Source: Dehalococcoidia bacterium (GTDB lineage: Bacteria; Chloroflexota; Dehalococcoidia; Tepidiformales; Tepidiformaceae). From it: a stretch of 64,000 nucleotides of DNA. Position numbers and translations under genes: made by a program. Positions 1 through 7,365 of the stretch are shown here, one piece after another. The stretch is from positions 1 through 64,000 of the forward strand of contig JADLBC010000003.1 of assembly GCA_020847985.1 (NCBI GenBank), read 5' to 3'. Position 1 is the first letter of the stretch. Each line of letters starts with the position of its first letter. The notes under the pieces are model-generated. The model was not told the DNA's origin and ran no database searches. It saw only the letters and a list, made by a program, of their open reading frames with translations.

Positions 1-207
1 CCGAGCCCCACGAAACGGGCCAAGACCACATCCCCCGACGTGCGCCGGGCCGTACTCGTCCGGCCTGCACCCGCCATCTCTGCTTAGATCGCGCGCCGCC
101 GACCCCTTTTTCAGCACCCTGCTAACCGCTTCGTAAGGATACTCCAACGCTTACATTTACGTCCGCGTTAGGGTGTGATAGGGTCGAGCGAACGGAGGGG
201 AAAGTCC
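1..207. other. Window edge and upstream region of the ABC exporter operon
   Basis: No gene can be assigned firmly. The + strand is open from base 1 to a TAG at 85-87, which could be the tail of an upstream gene. The - strand is also open from an ATG at 77-75 to the edge, which could be a divergent gene start. Base composition does not decide between them. Positions 88-192 are less GC-rich and probably hold the promoter of the exporter operon, but I see no clear -35/-10 pair. Confidence 0.3.
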
Positions 208-2049
208 GTGCGTCATCTGCTACGCCTCAATCACTATCTCGGTCCCTATCGCAAACAGTTCGCGCTTGCCTGGCTGAGCGTCATTCTCTCGGCCTCGTTC
301 GTCATGGTGAGCCCGCTGCTGGTGCGCTACGCCGTGAAGCACGGCCTCAAGCCCGTGTACGAAGGCCGCAACGTCGTCGGCCTCGATGGCAACGAGCAGC
401 TGCTCATCTTCTCCGCGCTGGCGATCATCGTCTTCGCCATCGGCCGCGGCATCGCGCAGTTCGGCCAGCAGTACCTGGGCGAATCCCTCGGTCAGAAGGT
501 CGCGTACGACATCCGCAACGACATCTACAACAACCTCCAGCGCCTGAGCTACGCCTACCACGACAACGCGCAGACGGGCCAGATCATGTCCCGCGTGACG
601 CAGGACGTCGAAGGCATCCGCATGTACATCAACATGGGGCTGCTGCGCGTCGGCTACATCATCCTCATCCTCGGCATCTCCGTCGTCGGTATGTTCATGA
701 TCCACTGGAAGCTCGCGCTGATTTCGGTCATGAGCATCCCGATCATCATCTGGCGGTCCTATGTCATGGCCCGCAAGGTGCGCCCGCTCTGGCTCGAAAT
801 CCAGCAGAACCAGGCGGAGATGACGCAGGTGGCGGAGGAAGGCCTCACCGGCATCCGCGTGGTCAAAGCCTTCAGCCGCGAGGAGTTCGAAAGCCAGAAG
901 TTCCGCGACGCCTCCCAGAAGCAGGCGAACCTCAGCTACAAGGCGAGTCGCATCCAGGCCGGCCAGCAGCCGTTCCTGCAGGGCCTCGGCCAACTCCAGG
1001 TGGCGCTCACGGTGGGCATCGGCGCACTCTTCATCACCAAGGGCACGCTCCGCCCCGGCGACCTCATTACCTTCACCCTCTGGCTCAACCTCCTCCAGAT
1101 GCCCGTGCGCATGACGGGCTTCGCCGTCACCTTCTTCTCCCGCGCCATCGCCTCGTCCGAGCGCATCTTCGAACTCATCGACGCGCAATCGGCGGTGCAG
1201 GAAAAGCCCGGCGCGGCCCAGCTCGGCGATGTCCGGGGCCATGTGAAGTTCGAGCAGGTGAGCTTCGGCTACGACAAGCTCAGCGCCGTCCTCTCGGAGA
1301 TCGATATCGACGCGCCACCGGGCAAGATGGTCGCCCTCCTCGGCCCCACGGGCAGCGGCAAGTCCACGGTCGTGAACCTGATCCCGCGCTTCTACGATGT
1401 CACGGGCGGGCGCATCACGATCGATGGCACCGATGTGCGCGATGTCACGCTCGATTCGTTGCGCCGCAGCATCGGCATCGTGCAGCAGGATGTGTTCCTC
1501 TTCATCGGCACGATTCGCGAAAACATCGCCTATGGCCGGCCCGAGGCCACGCAGGAAGAGATCGAGCGCGCCGCCAAGGCCGCCCGCATCCACGACTTCA
1601 TCATGAGCCTGCCCTATGGCTACGACGAATGGGTCGGCGAACGCGGCGTGACGCTTTCCGGCGGGCAGAAGCAGCGCCTCGCCATCGCCCGCACGCTCCT
1701 GCTGGACCCGCGCATCCTCATCTTCGATGACTCGACCTCGAGCGTGGACTCGCAGACCGAGCTGCTCATCCGGCAGGCGCTGAACGAGCTGATGGAGGGG
1801 CGCACGACGTTCGTCATCGCCCAGCGGCTGCGCACCGTCATGCGCGCGGACGAAATCATCGTGCTCGACCGCGGCAAGGTGGTGCAGCGCGGCCGCCACG
1901 AAGAGCTCATCCGCCAGCCGGGGCTGTACCGGAACATCTTCGACCTGGAGCTCAAGGACCAGGAAGAAGCGCTCGGGCGGGCGACCCCGGATGTGGTTTC
2001 GGATACCGAGCCCGAACCGGCCGGCGCGCCCGGTGGAGGCGCCGAATGA
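208..2049 (+). CDS. ABC exporter half-transporter with degenerate ATPase site
   Basis: A type I (ABCB-like) exporter subunit of 613 aa, with an N-terminal six-helix membrane domain followed by a nucleotide-binding domain, acting in the cytoplasmic membrane. Walker A GPTGSGKST starts near residue 379 and the signature LSGGQ is canonical at 483-487. Walker B reads LIFDD, so D508 replaces the catalytic Glu, and the H-loop His is Gln at 539 (IAQRL). The next gene has the opposite pattern, so the two should form a heterodimer with one consensus and one degenerate ATP site, as in TM287/288-type exporters. I chose GTG 208 over the upstream GTG at 175 because GGAGGGG lies 7 nt before it. The substrate cannot be inferred. 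Confidence 0.93.
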   Translation: MRHLLRLNHYLGPYRKQFALAWLSVILSASFVMVSPLLVRYAVKHGLKPVYEGRNVVGLDGNEQLLIFSALAIIVFAIGRGIAQFGQQYLGESLGQKVAYDIRNDIYNNLQRLSYAYHDNAQTGQIMSRVTQDVEGIRMYINMGLLRVGYIILILGISVVGMFMIHWKLALISVMSIPIIIWRSYVMARKVRPLWLEIQQNQAEMTQVAEEGLTGIRVVKAFSREEFESQKFRDASQKQANLSYKASRIQAGQQPFLQGLGQLQVALTVGIGALFITKGTLRPGDLITFTLWLNLLQMPVRMTGFAVTFFSRAIASSERIFELIDAQSAVQEKPGAAQLGDVRGHVKFEQVSFGYDKLSAVLSEIDIDAPPGKMVALLGPTGSGKSTVVNLIPRFYDVTGGRITIDGTDVRDVTLDSLRRSIGIVQQDVFLFIGTIRENIAYGRPEATQEEIERAAKAARIHDFIMSLPYGYDEWVGERGVTLSGGQKQRLAIARTLLLDPRILIFDDSTSSVDSQTELLIRQALNELMEGRTTFVIAQRLRTVMRADEIIVLDRGKVVQRGRHEELIRQPGLYRNIFDLELKDQEEALGRATPDVVSDTEPEPAGAPGGGAE

Positions 2050-2108
2050 CCGCCGCCGCCATCGTCTCGACCTCGACGGACAATCGCACGCTCGCGGAGG
2101 TGCAGTAA
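2046..2108 (+). CDS. 20-codon bridging micro-ORF between the two ABC genes
   Basis: A short ORF encodes MTAAAIVSTSTDNRTLAEVQ. Its ATG overlaps the stop of the first ABC gene (ATGA, 2046-2049) and its TAA overlaps the ATG of the second (TAATG, 2106-2110). A GGAGG lies about 8 nt upstream of it. The double overlap fits translational coupling, letting ribosomes pass from one half-transporter to the next so the subunits are made in step. No family is recognisable. It could be only a spacer that happens to be open, but two exact stop/start overlaps plus a ribosome site make chance less likely. Confidence 0.45.
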   Translation: MTAAAIVSTSTDNRTLAEVQ

Positions 2109-4081
2109 TGGGTATGTGGGGAGGGGGCGCCGGCGCCGGTGGCTGGAGTTCCGGCATCGGCGGCCAGATGAACGGCCCGCGGGGCAACCGCGGCACCGAT
2201 AACTGGGACGACGACGAACTGGGGAAGGTGTACGACGCGCAGGTGGTGCGGCGCATCCTCCCCTACCTCGCGGCCTACAAGCCGCAGGCCGCGCTCGCCT
2301 TCGCCTGCATGATGGTGCAGGCCCTCACGAGCTTCCTGCAGCCGCTCGTCATCGGCTTCACCGTGCAGGCCGGCATCCGCGGCGATGAGAACCGCGTCAC
2401 CCTGCTCCTCGGCGTGATGATCGGCATGGCCGCCGCCAGCCTCGCCGCCGCCGTCGGCCAGCAACTCGTGACCGCCTGGCTCGGCAACCGGCTCCTCCTG
2501 CGCCTGCGCACGGAGATGTACGACCACATGCAGGGCCTCTCGCTCAGCTTCTACGACGAGATGGAAGTCGGCCGCATGATCAGCCGCCTCACCAGCGACG
2601 TCACCGTCATGCAGGACCTGCTGACGTCAGGCACGCTCACCTTCGCGATGGACATCATCGGCCTCGCGATCGTCATCATCGTGCTCCTCAGCGTCGATTG
2701 GCAGCTCGCACTGGTGACCTTCGCGATCGTGCCGCCGCTCGTGGCGCTCATGGTCTGGTGGGCGAAGCACGCGCGCGCGGCCTTCATCAATGTGCGCGTT
2801 AAGGTGAGCGCGCTCTACGGCACCCTCGCCGAGAACGTCTCCGGCGTGCGCGCCGTGCAATCCATGTCGCGCGAGGACGTGAACGCCCGCCAGTTCGACC
2901 GGCTGAACCAGGAGAACCGCAACGCGAACCTCTGGGCGGGCATGCTCAGCGCCGCCATCATGCCGGTCATCGAAGTCGCCGTCGCCATCGCCATGGCGGC
3001 CGTCGTCATCGTCGGCGGCCTGCGCGCGCTGAACGCGGCGGACGTCGATGTCGCGCGCTTCTTCCTCATCCTCACCTCGTTCACGATCTACGTGACGCGC
3101 TTCTTCGACCCCATCCGCGACCTCGTGCTGCAGTACACCATGCTCCAGCGCGCCATGGCCGGCGGCGAACGCATCTTCCAGGTGCTCGATACCGAACCGC
3201 GCATCCAGGACCGGCCGGACGCCATCGAACTCGAAGAGGTCGAAGGCCGCGTCGATTTCGACCACATCGACTTCCACTACGTGCCCGGCGTGCCGATCCT
3301 TCGCGATGTCGACCTGCACGTGAAGCCGGGCGAAACCATCGCATTCGTTGGCCACACCGGCGCGGGCAAGACGACCATTACTTCGCTCGTCAGCCGCGGG
3401 TACGAAGTCACGGGCGGGGCCATCCGCATCGATGGCCACGATATCCGCGACGTGAAGCGCCGTTCGCTTACGCGGCACATGGGCGTCGTACTCCAGAACC
3501 CGTACCTCTTCAGCGGCACCATCCGCGAAAACATCGCCTACGGCCGCCCGGAGGCGACGCAGGAAGCGGTGGAATCGGCGGCCCGCGCGGTCGGCGCCGA
3601 CGAGTTCATCAGCCGCCTGCCGAAGGGGTACGACACCGTCCTCCAGCAGCGCGGGCAGAACCTTTCGGTGGGCCAGCGGCAGCTGATCAGCTTCGCGCGC
3701 GCCATCCTCGCGTCGCCGCGCATCCTCGTGCTCGACGAAGCGACGGCGTACGTGGACACGCAGACGGAGGTCATCATCCAGAAGGCGCTGCGGGAGTTGC
3801 TGAAGAACCGCACGTCGTTCGTCATCGCGCACCGGCTCTCCACCATCCGCGAGGCGGACCGCATCGTGGTGCTGGACAAGGGAGTGGTGGCGGAGGTCGG
3901 TTCGCACGATGAGCTGCTCGCTCACGACGGCATCTACGCGAACCTCTACAAGATGACCTACGCCCAGGAGCAGGCACAGAAGGACCAGGCCTCCGTCGGC
4001 GAGGACGAAGCCGTGGCCATGCGCCGCCGCGGCGACCTGGGCATGACCGGGGCCGCCCCGGCGCCCGCGGGCGGCCAATAG
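2108..4081 (+). CDS. ABC exporter half-transporter, catalytic partner
   Basis: Second half of the exporter, 657 aa, with a Gly-rich N-terminal tail, a six-helix membrane domain and an ATPase domain. Walker A GHTGAGKT begins near residue 415. Walker B ILVLDEAT has the catalytic E544 and the H-loop H575 is present (IAHRL), but the signature is LSVGQ (519-523) rather than LSGGQ. Pairing its Walker A/B with the canonical signature of the upstream subunit gives one competent site; the other site is degenerate on both sides. ATG 2108 has GCGGAGG at 2094-2100; an in-frame extension upstream overlaps the previous gene and is rejected. The C-terminus is Ala/Pro/Gly-rich. Confidence 0.94.
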   Translation: MGMWGGGAGAGGWSSGIGGQMNGPRGNRGTDNWDDDELGKVYDAQVVRRILPYLAAYKPQAALAFACMMVQALTSFLQPLVIGFTVQAGIRGDENRVTLLLGVMIGMAAASLAAAVGQQLVTAWLGNRLLLRLRTEMYDHMQGLSLSFYDEMEVGRMISRLTSDVTVMQDLLTSGTLTFAMDIIGLAIVIIVLLSVDWQLALVTFAIVPPLVALMVWWAKHARAAFINVRVKVSALYGTLAENVSGVRAVQSMSREDVNARQFDRLNQENRNANLWAGMLSAAIMPVIEVAVAIAMAAVVIVGGLRALNAADVDVARFFLILTSFTIYVTRFFDPIRDLVLQYTMLQRAMAGGERIFQVLDTEPRIQDRPDAIELEEVEGRVDFDHIDFHYVPGVPILRDVDLHVKPGETIAFVGHTGAGKTTITSLVSRGYEVTGGAIRIDGHDIRDVKRRSLTRHMGVVLQNPYLFSGTIRENIAYGRPEATQEAVESAARAVGADEFISRLPKGYDTVLQQRGQNLSVGQRQLISFARAILASPRILVLDEATAYVDTQTEVIIQKALRELLKNRTSFVIAHRLSTIREADRIVVLDKGVVAEVGSHDELLAHDGIYANLYKMTYAQEQAQKDQASVGEDEAVAMRRRGDLGMTGAAPAPAGGQ

Positions 4082-4104
4082 GGCAGAGGGTTTCCCCACG
4101 TTCC

Positions 4105-4147
4105 CTCGCGACCGGGGCGGGCCATTCGGCCCGCCCCGGTTCGCGAG
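4105..4147 (+). terminator. Long GC hairpin after the ABC operon
   Basis: A perfect 13-bp stem with an ATTC loop (4111-4140) is extended by CTCGCG/CGCGAG with one bulged base. It lies 24 bp after the stop of the second ABC gene. There is no U-run, so it may act as a factor-dependent terminator or 3' end stabiliser. A heptad array starts 8 nt later. Confidence 0.6.
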
Positions 4148-4155
4148 CGAAGCGA

Positions 4156-4310
4156 GTTCCCAGTCGCCGGTTCCCGGTTCCCAGGGGATCGGCCCCGGGG
4201 CGGAGCACTCGCCCCACCAGGGGAGGCTGCCTCCCCCGGGGTAACCCCTGGGAACTGGTCACCGGGAACTGGGAACTTCTTTTCTCTTTCCTCCTGTCTC
4301 TTTTCTCTCT
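4156..4310. repeat. Heptad element 1 (GTTCCCA / core / TGGGAAC, then TTTTCTC)
   Basis: The left arm has copies of GTTCCCA/GTTCCCG. A GC core follows with GGGGATCGGCCCCGG and CCCCCGGGGTAACCCC. The right arm holds inverted copies (TGGGAAC, CGGGAAC). A pyrimidine array of 7-base period (CTTTTCTCTTTCCTC) then runs up to the -10 box of the next gene. Confidence 0.85.
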
Positions 4311-4315
4311 ACAGT
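4310..4315 (+). promoter_or_regulatory. TACAGT leaderless -10 box
   Basis: TACAGT ends exactly 6 nt before ATG 4322, and no Shine-Dalgarno is present, so transcription probably starts at the start codon. The box overlaps the end of heptad element 1. Confidence 0.5.
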
Positions 4316-4321
4316 GCCGCC

Positions 4322-5140
4322 ATGGTCGCGCGCCTCGTGGTGTTGGTCGCCGTGCTGGCCGTGCTCTCCGTGGTGTTCGGGGTGCTGGAGTGGCTGTGGC
4401 CTTCGGTGCGCGGGCAGCGGCGGCGCCGGCCCGGGCTCGGGACGGATATCGCGTGGTGGTTCTGGGACCCGCTCGTGAACAAGACCATCTCGTTCATCGG
4501 CGTCGTCGCCGTGGTCGTGCCCATCGCCCTGGTGTTGACCGCCGGGATGGAGGGCGACACGCTCAAGGCGAAGCTTGAGGCGCGCGAGACGTGGCTCTCG
4601 GCGCAGCCGCTCTGGTTGCAATCGCTGCAGTTGCTCGTGCTGTTCGATGTCCTCGGGTACTGGTCGCACCGCGCGTTCCACCGCGTGGAGATGCTCTGGC
4701 GGTACCACGCCGTGCATCACAGCTCGCGCGAACTCGATTGGCTCTCGGCCGTCCGGGTACACCCCGTGAACGAACTTGGCACCCGCGTCGTGCAATCGGT
4801 GCCGGTGGTGGTGCTCGGGTACGACACGAGCCTGGTGGCGGCATTCGTGCCGCTCCTGGCCTTTTACGCCATCGGCCTGCACGCGAACCTGCGCTGGAAC
4901 TTCGGCTGGTTCAAGTACGTCATCGCGAGCCCGGTCTTCCACCGCTGGCACCACACGACGGAGCTGGAGGGGCTCGACCGGAACTTCGCGGGCATGTTCC
5001 CCGTGCTCGATGTTGTCTTCGGTACGCTCTACTTCCCGAAGGACCGCCAGCCGCTCGAATTCGGCATCCTCGGCGACCTCGTCCCCGACAACCTCCTTCG
5101 CCAGATCGCGTATCCGTGGAAGGCGCGGGCGCGCGCGTAG
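4322..5140 (+). CDS. Sterol desaturase / fatty-acid hydroxylase family membrane di-iron enzyme
   Basis: A 272-aa polytopic membrane protein of the fatty-acid hydroxylase superfamily, which uses a di-iron centre and O2 to hydroxylate or desaturate lipids. The His clusters are visible: HRAFH (116-120), HAVHH (129-133) and HRWHH (207-211). The first ~90 residues hold two hydrophobic segments. The order and spacing match bacterial members of unknown lipid substrate. The gene stands alone between heptad elements 1 and 2. It has no Shine-Dalgarno but has TACAGT 6 nt before the ATG. Its 3' end is odd: the last 15 bases are mirrored perfectly after the TAG. Confidence 0.88.
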   Translation: MVARLVVLVAVLAVLSVVFGVLEWLWPSVRGQRRRRPGLGTDIAWWFWDPLVNKTISFIGVVAVVVPIALVLTAGMEGDTLKAKLEARETWLSAQPLWLQSLQLLVLFDVLGYWSHRAFHRVEMLWRYHAVHHSSRELDWLSAVRVHPVNELGTRVVQSVPVVVLGYDTSLVAAFVPLLAFYAIGLHANLRWNFGWFKYVIASPVFHRWHHTTELEGLDRNFAGMFPVLDVVFGTLYFPKDRQPLEFGILGDLVPDNLLRQIAYPWKARARA

Positions 5141-5155
5141 CGCGCGCGCCCGCGC
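5123..5155 (+). terminator. Perfect 15-bp palindrome with the stop codon as loop
   Basis: Bases 5123-5137 (GCGCGGGCGCGCGCG) are repeated exactly as an inverted copy at 5141-5155, and the 3-nt loop is the TAG stop codon of the desaturase-like gene. GAGAAAA heptads begin at once after it. Likely a 3' end hairpin; there is no U-run. Confidence 0.6.
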
Positions 5156-5250
5156 AGAGAAAAGAGAAAGGAGGAAGGAGACAAGGGTGGCCACACGCGT
5201 GCTGTCGCGGCGGTGGGCAGGCCCGTTTCTCGTTTCTCTTTCCTCTTTGG
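5156..5250. repeat. Heptad element 2 (GAGAAAA ... TTTCTCG)
   Basis: The left arm is GAGAAAA GAGAAAG GAGGAAG GAGACAA. An unrelated 35-base spacer follows, then the inverted arm (GTTTCTC GTTTCTC TTTCCTC). The standard GGGGCAACCCC core is missing here. It fills most of the gap between the desaturase-like gene and the N-acetyltransferase. Confidence 0.75.
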
Positions 5251-5274
5251 GCTTCGCCCCCCAAGATCGGCCTG

Positions 5275-6039
5275 ATGGACGCCGCCGCCTACCTCGCGCG
5301 CATTGGCTACGAGGGGAGCCTTGAACCCTCCGCGGCGACGCTGCGTGCCCTGCACCGTGCGCACATGCTCGCGGTGCCGTTCGAGAACCTGGATATCTTC
5401 GGCGCGCGCCGCCACCTCACGCTCGATACTGCCGCCTTCTTCGCGAAGGTGGTCGGCGAACGGCGCGGGGGGTTCTGCTACGAACTGAACGGCCTCTTCG
5501 CCGAGCTCCTGCGCACCCTCGGCTTCGACGTGGAGTTCCTCTCCGGGCGAGTGGCGAAGGGCACGAAGGCCGGGCCCGAGTTCGACCACATGCTCCTGCT
5601 CGTGCCCGCTGGTGGCGTTCGCTACATCGCCGATGTGGGCTTCGGCGATTCCTCGCTCGTGCCGCTCGAACTCGACCGCGAAGGGCCGCAGGGCGAGCCC
5701 GAGGGCGGCTTCAAGCTCGTGCGCGATGGCGTCGAGCCCGGTTTCACCTCGATGTACGGCCTCAGCGAAGCGGGGAAGTGGGTCGAGCGGTACCGCTTCT
5801 CGCTCGCCCCGCACCCGCTCACGGACTTCGCCGGCATGTGCGAATACCACCAGACGTCGCCCGATTCCAAGTTCACCCAGAATCGCGTCTGTTCGCTGCC
5901 GACGGCGACCGGCCGGGTGACCCTCTCGGGCAACCGCCTGACGCTCGTCGAGGACGGCCGCCGCACCACCCAGCGCCTCGACGATGCCGCCTTCGCCGCC
6001 GCCCTCCGTGCCCGCTTCGGCATCGAACTCGCGCCGTAG
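5275..6039 (+). CDS. nat: Arylamine N-acetyltransferase (NAT family)
   Basis: A 254-aa cytoplasmic enzyme that transfers acetyl groups from acetyl-CoA to arylamines, hydrazines or related acceptors. The Cys-His-Asp triad is visible: C68 in RGGFCYELN, H105 in FDHMLLL and D120 in IADVGFGDSS, at the usual NAT spacing. The N-terminal PFENLD motif is also typical. Length is slightly below the usual ~275 aa. ATG 5275 is the first start after heptad element 2; it lacks a Shine-Dalgarno and a small GGGCTTCGCCC hairpin lies upstream. The end of the gene forms a hairpin with the following bases, and heptads follow immediately. Confidence 0.93.
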   Translation: MDAAAYLARIGYEGSLEPSAATLRALHRAHMLAVPFENLDIFGARRHLTLDTAAFFAKVVGERRGGFCYELNGLFAELLRTLGFDVEFLSGRVAKGTKAGPEFDHMLLLVPAGGVRYIADVGFGDSSLVPLELDREGPQGEPEGGFKLVRDGVEPGFTSMYGLSEAGKWVERYRFSLAPHPLTDFAGMCEYHQTSPDSKFTQNRVCSLPTATGRVTLSGNRLTLVEDGRRTTQRLDDAAFAAALRARFGIELAP

Positions 6040-6046
6040 GCGCGAG
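6028..6046 (+). terminator. 8-bp palindrome across the nat stop codon
   Basis: CTCGCGCC and GGCGCGAG pair around a GTA loop, and the TAG stop spans loop and stem. GAGAAAA heptads begin directly after the stem, as at 5123-5155. Confidence 0.5.
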
Positions 6047-6178
6047 AGAGAAAAGAGAAAAGAGGAAGGAGAAAGGGGACAACCCCGGGGGCGACCGGCG
6101 CCCCCGGGGTTGCCCCGCTCGAGCCTCGAGCCTCGAACCTCGAGCCCTTTTCTCTTTCCTCCTTTCTCTTTTCTCTCG
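6047..6178. repeat. Heptad element 3 (GAGAAAA / core / GAGCCTC + TTTTCTC)
   Basis: Four GAGAAAA-type heptads are followed by a near-perfect palindromic core (GGGGACAACCCCGGGGGC ... GCCCCCGGGGTTGCCCC). Four CTCGAGC/CTCGAAC heptads come next, then inverted TTTTCTC heptads. This is the clearest example of nested arms: word D outside, word C added on one side of the core. Confidence 0.9.
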
Positions 6179-6271
6179 TTCTTGACCGATTACAGCCAGC
6201 CGACGAAGGTGGATCCAGACGTTGCAGTGGCATGACAGCCGTGGGAGAGCCGCGGGCGGAGGATGTCGCGA

Positions 6272-6523
6272 ATGGACGAGGAGGACGGCATGTTCACGGT
6301 GGTTGGCACCCTCACGCAGGAAGAGCTCGCGCGCTGGCGCATGGCCCAGGCCCGCCTCAGCGCCATCGAAGACAAGCCCGACGCCTATAGCGCCACCGAT
6401 ATCGAGCAGGCGTACCTGGCCAACTGGAAGCTTGGCGAGGAACTCTGCACGCGCTACGGCATCGACGATTCGCGCGACTGGTCGGTGAGCTGCTACACGG
6501 GCATGGTCTGCTACAAGGGCTGA
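6272..6523 (+). CDS. Small acidic protein of unknown function
   Basis: Encodes 83 aa from ATG 6272; GCGGAGG at 6256-6262 gives 9-nt spacing, whereas the ATG at 6263 is too close to it. The protein is soluble, mostly predicted helical in the middle (QEELARWRMAQARLS), and ends in a Cys-containing tail (SVSCYTGMVCYKG). No family is recognised. Codon use looks native. It stands alone between heptad element 3 and the PIG-L gene, so context gives no function. Confidence 0.6.
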   Translation: MDEEDGMFTVVGTLTQEELARWRMAQARLSAIEDKPDAYSATDIEQAYLANWKLGEELCTRYGIDDSRDWSVSCYTGMVCYKG

Positions 6524-6605
6524 CGCCGCACACCTTTTGTAAGCCGCCGGTCTTGCCTCGGCCGCTTCCGCGCCGCACGATCGGCATGAGTGTCCCGCTC
6601 GCAGG

Positions 6606-7316
6606 ATGATCGACCCGATGCCTTCGCACCCCGATATGACCGCGCTGGTGGTCGCCGCGCACCCCGACGACGGCGACTTTGGCTGCGCGGGCTGGGTCTC
6701 GCACCACGCCGCGCTCGGCTGGGATGTCCACTTCCTCATCTGCACGAACGGCGCGAAAGGCACCGAGGACCGCGCGATGACGCGTGAACGGCTCATCGCC
6801 CTTCGCCACGAGGAGCAGCGCGAAGCCTGCCGCCGCCTTGGCGCGCGAGGCGTCACCTTCCTCGATCACGAAGACAGCGAACTCGTCTACGACCGCGCGC
6901 TGCTCGAGGAGATCGTGCGCTGCATCCGCACGGTGCGGCCCCACACGGTCCTGACGCACGACCCGACGGACATCATCATCCTCGATAGCTTCATCAATCA
7001 CCCGGACCATCGCGCGGCGGGCACGGCCACGCTCGATGCCGTCTATCCCACGGCCCGGGACCACCTGAACTTCCCGGCCCACCTCGCCGCCGGGCTCGAA
7101 CCGCACAAGGTCCGCGAAGTGCTGCTCTGGAATTCGAACCACCCGAACTGGGATTTCGATATCAGCGCGCTCGTCGAACAGAAGATCGAGGCGCTCACGG
7201 CGCACGCGACGCAGTTCCCCGACCCCGAAGGCTTCGCCGCCTTTTCGCGCGAACGGTGGCGCGGGGAGGATGGACGGTACCTGGAGCGCTTCCGGAAGAT
7301 CGCGCTGAGTTTCTAG
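6606..7316 (+). CDS. PIG-L/LmbE family zinc deacetylase
   Basis: A 236-aa cytoplasmic de-N-acetylase of the PIG-L/LmbE superfamily, whose members remove acetyl groups from N-acetylglucosamine conjugates in mycothiol, bacillithiol or glycolipid pathways. Metal ligands are visible: H19, D21 and D22 in AHPDD, and H132/H135 in NHPDHRA. The MshB/BshB subgroup cannot be resolved and no thiol-pathway partner is nearby. ATG 6606 is used; ATG 6618 is possible because AGGA lies 11 nt before it. Confidence 0.88.
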   Translation: MIDPMPSHPDMTALVVAAHPDDGDFGCAGWVSHHAALGWDVHFLICTNGAKGTEDRAMTRERLIALRHEEQREACRRLGARGVTFLDHEDSELVYDRALLEEIVRCIRTVRPHTVLTHDPTDIIILDSFINHPDHRAAGTATLDAVYPTARDHLNFPAHLAAGLEPHKVREVLLWNSNHPNWDFDISALVEQKIEALTAHATQFPDPEGFAAFSRERWRGEDGRYLERFRKIALSF

Positions 7317-7353
7317 AGGTCCTCCCTATCGCCGGCGCCCCGGGCGAGGCTGC

Positions 7354-7359
7354 TAGGCT
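7354..7359 (+). promoter_or_regulatory. TAGGCT leaderless -10 box
   Basis: TAGGCT ends 6 nt before ATG 7366. There is only a weak AGG-type ribosome site, so a leaderless transcript is likely. Confidence 0.45.
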
Positions 7360-7365
7360 GGATCC

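Noticed and set aside
1-87. Truncated gene at the window start
   Set aside because: Both strands are open over this short stretch and neither has a recognisable motif, so no CDS is called.
220-2256. A 678-codon minus-strand open frame opposite the ABC exporter
   Set aside because: It is the high-GC antisense shadow of two clear ABC genes, with His/Asp/Ala-rich composition and no motif.
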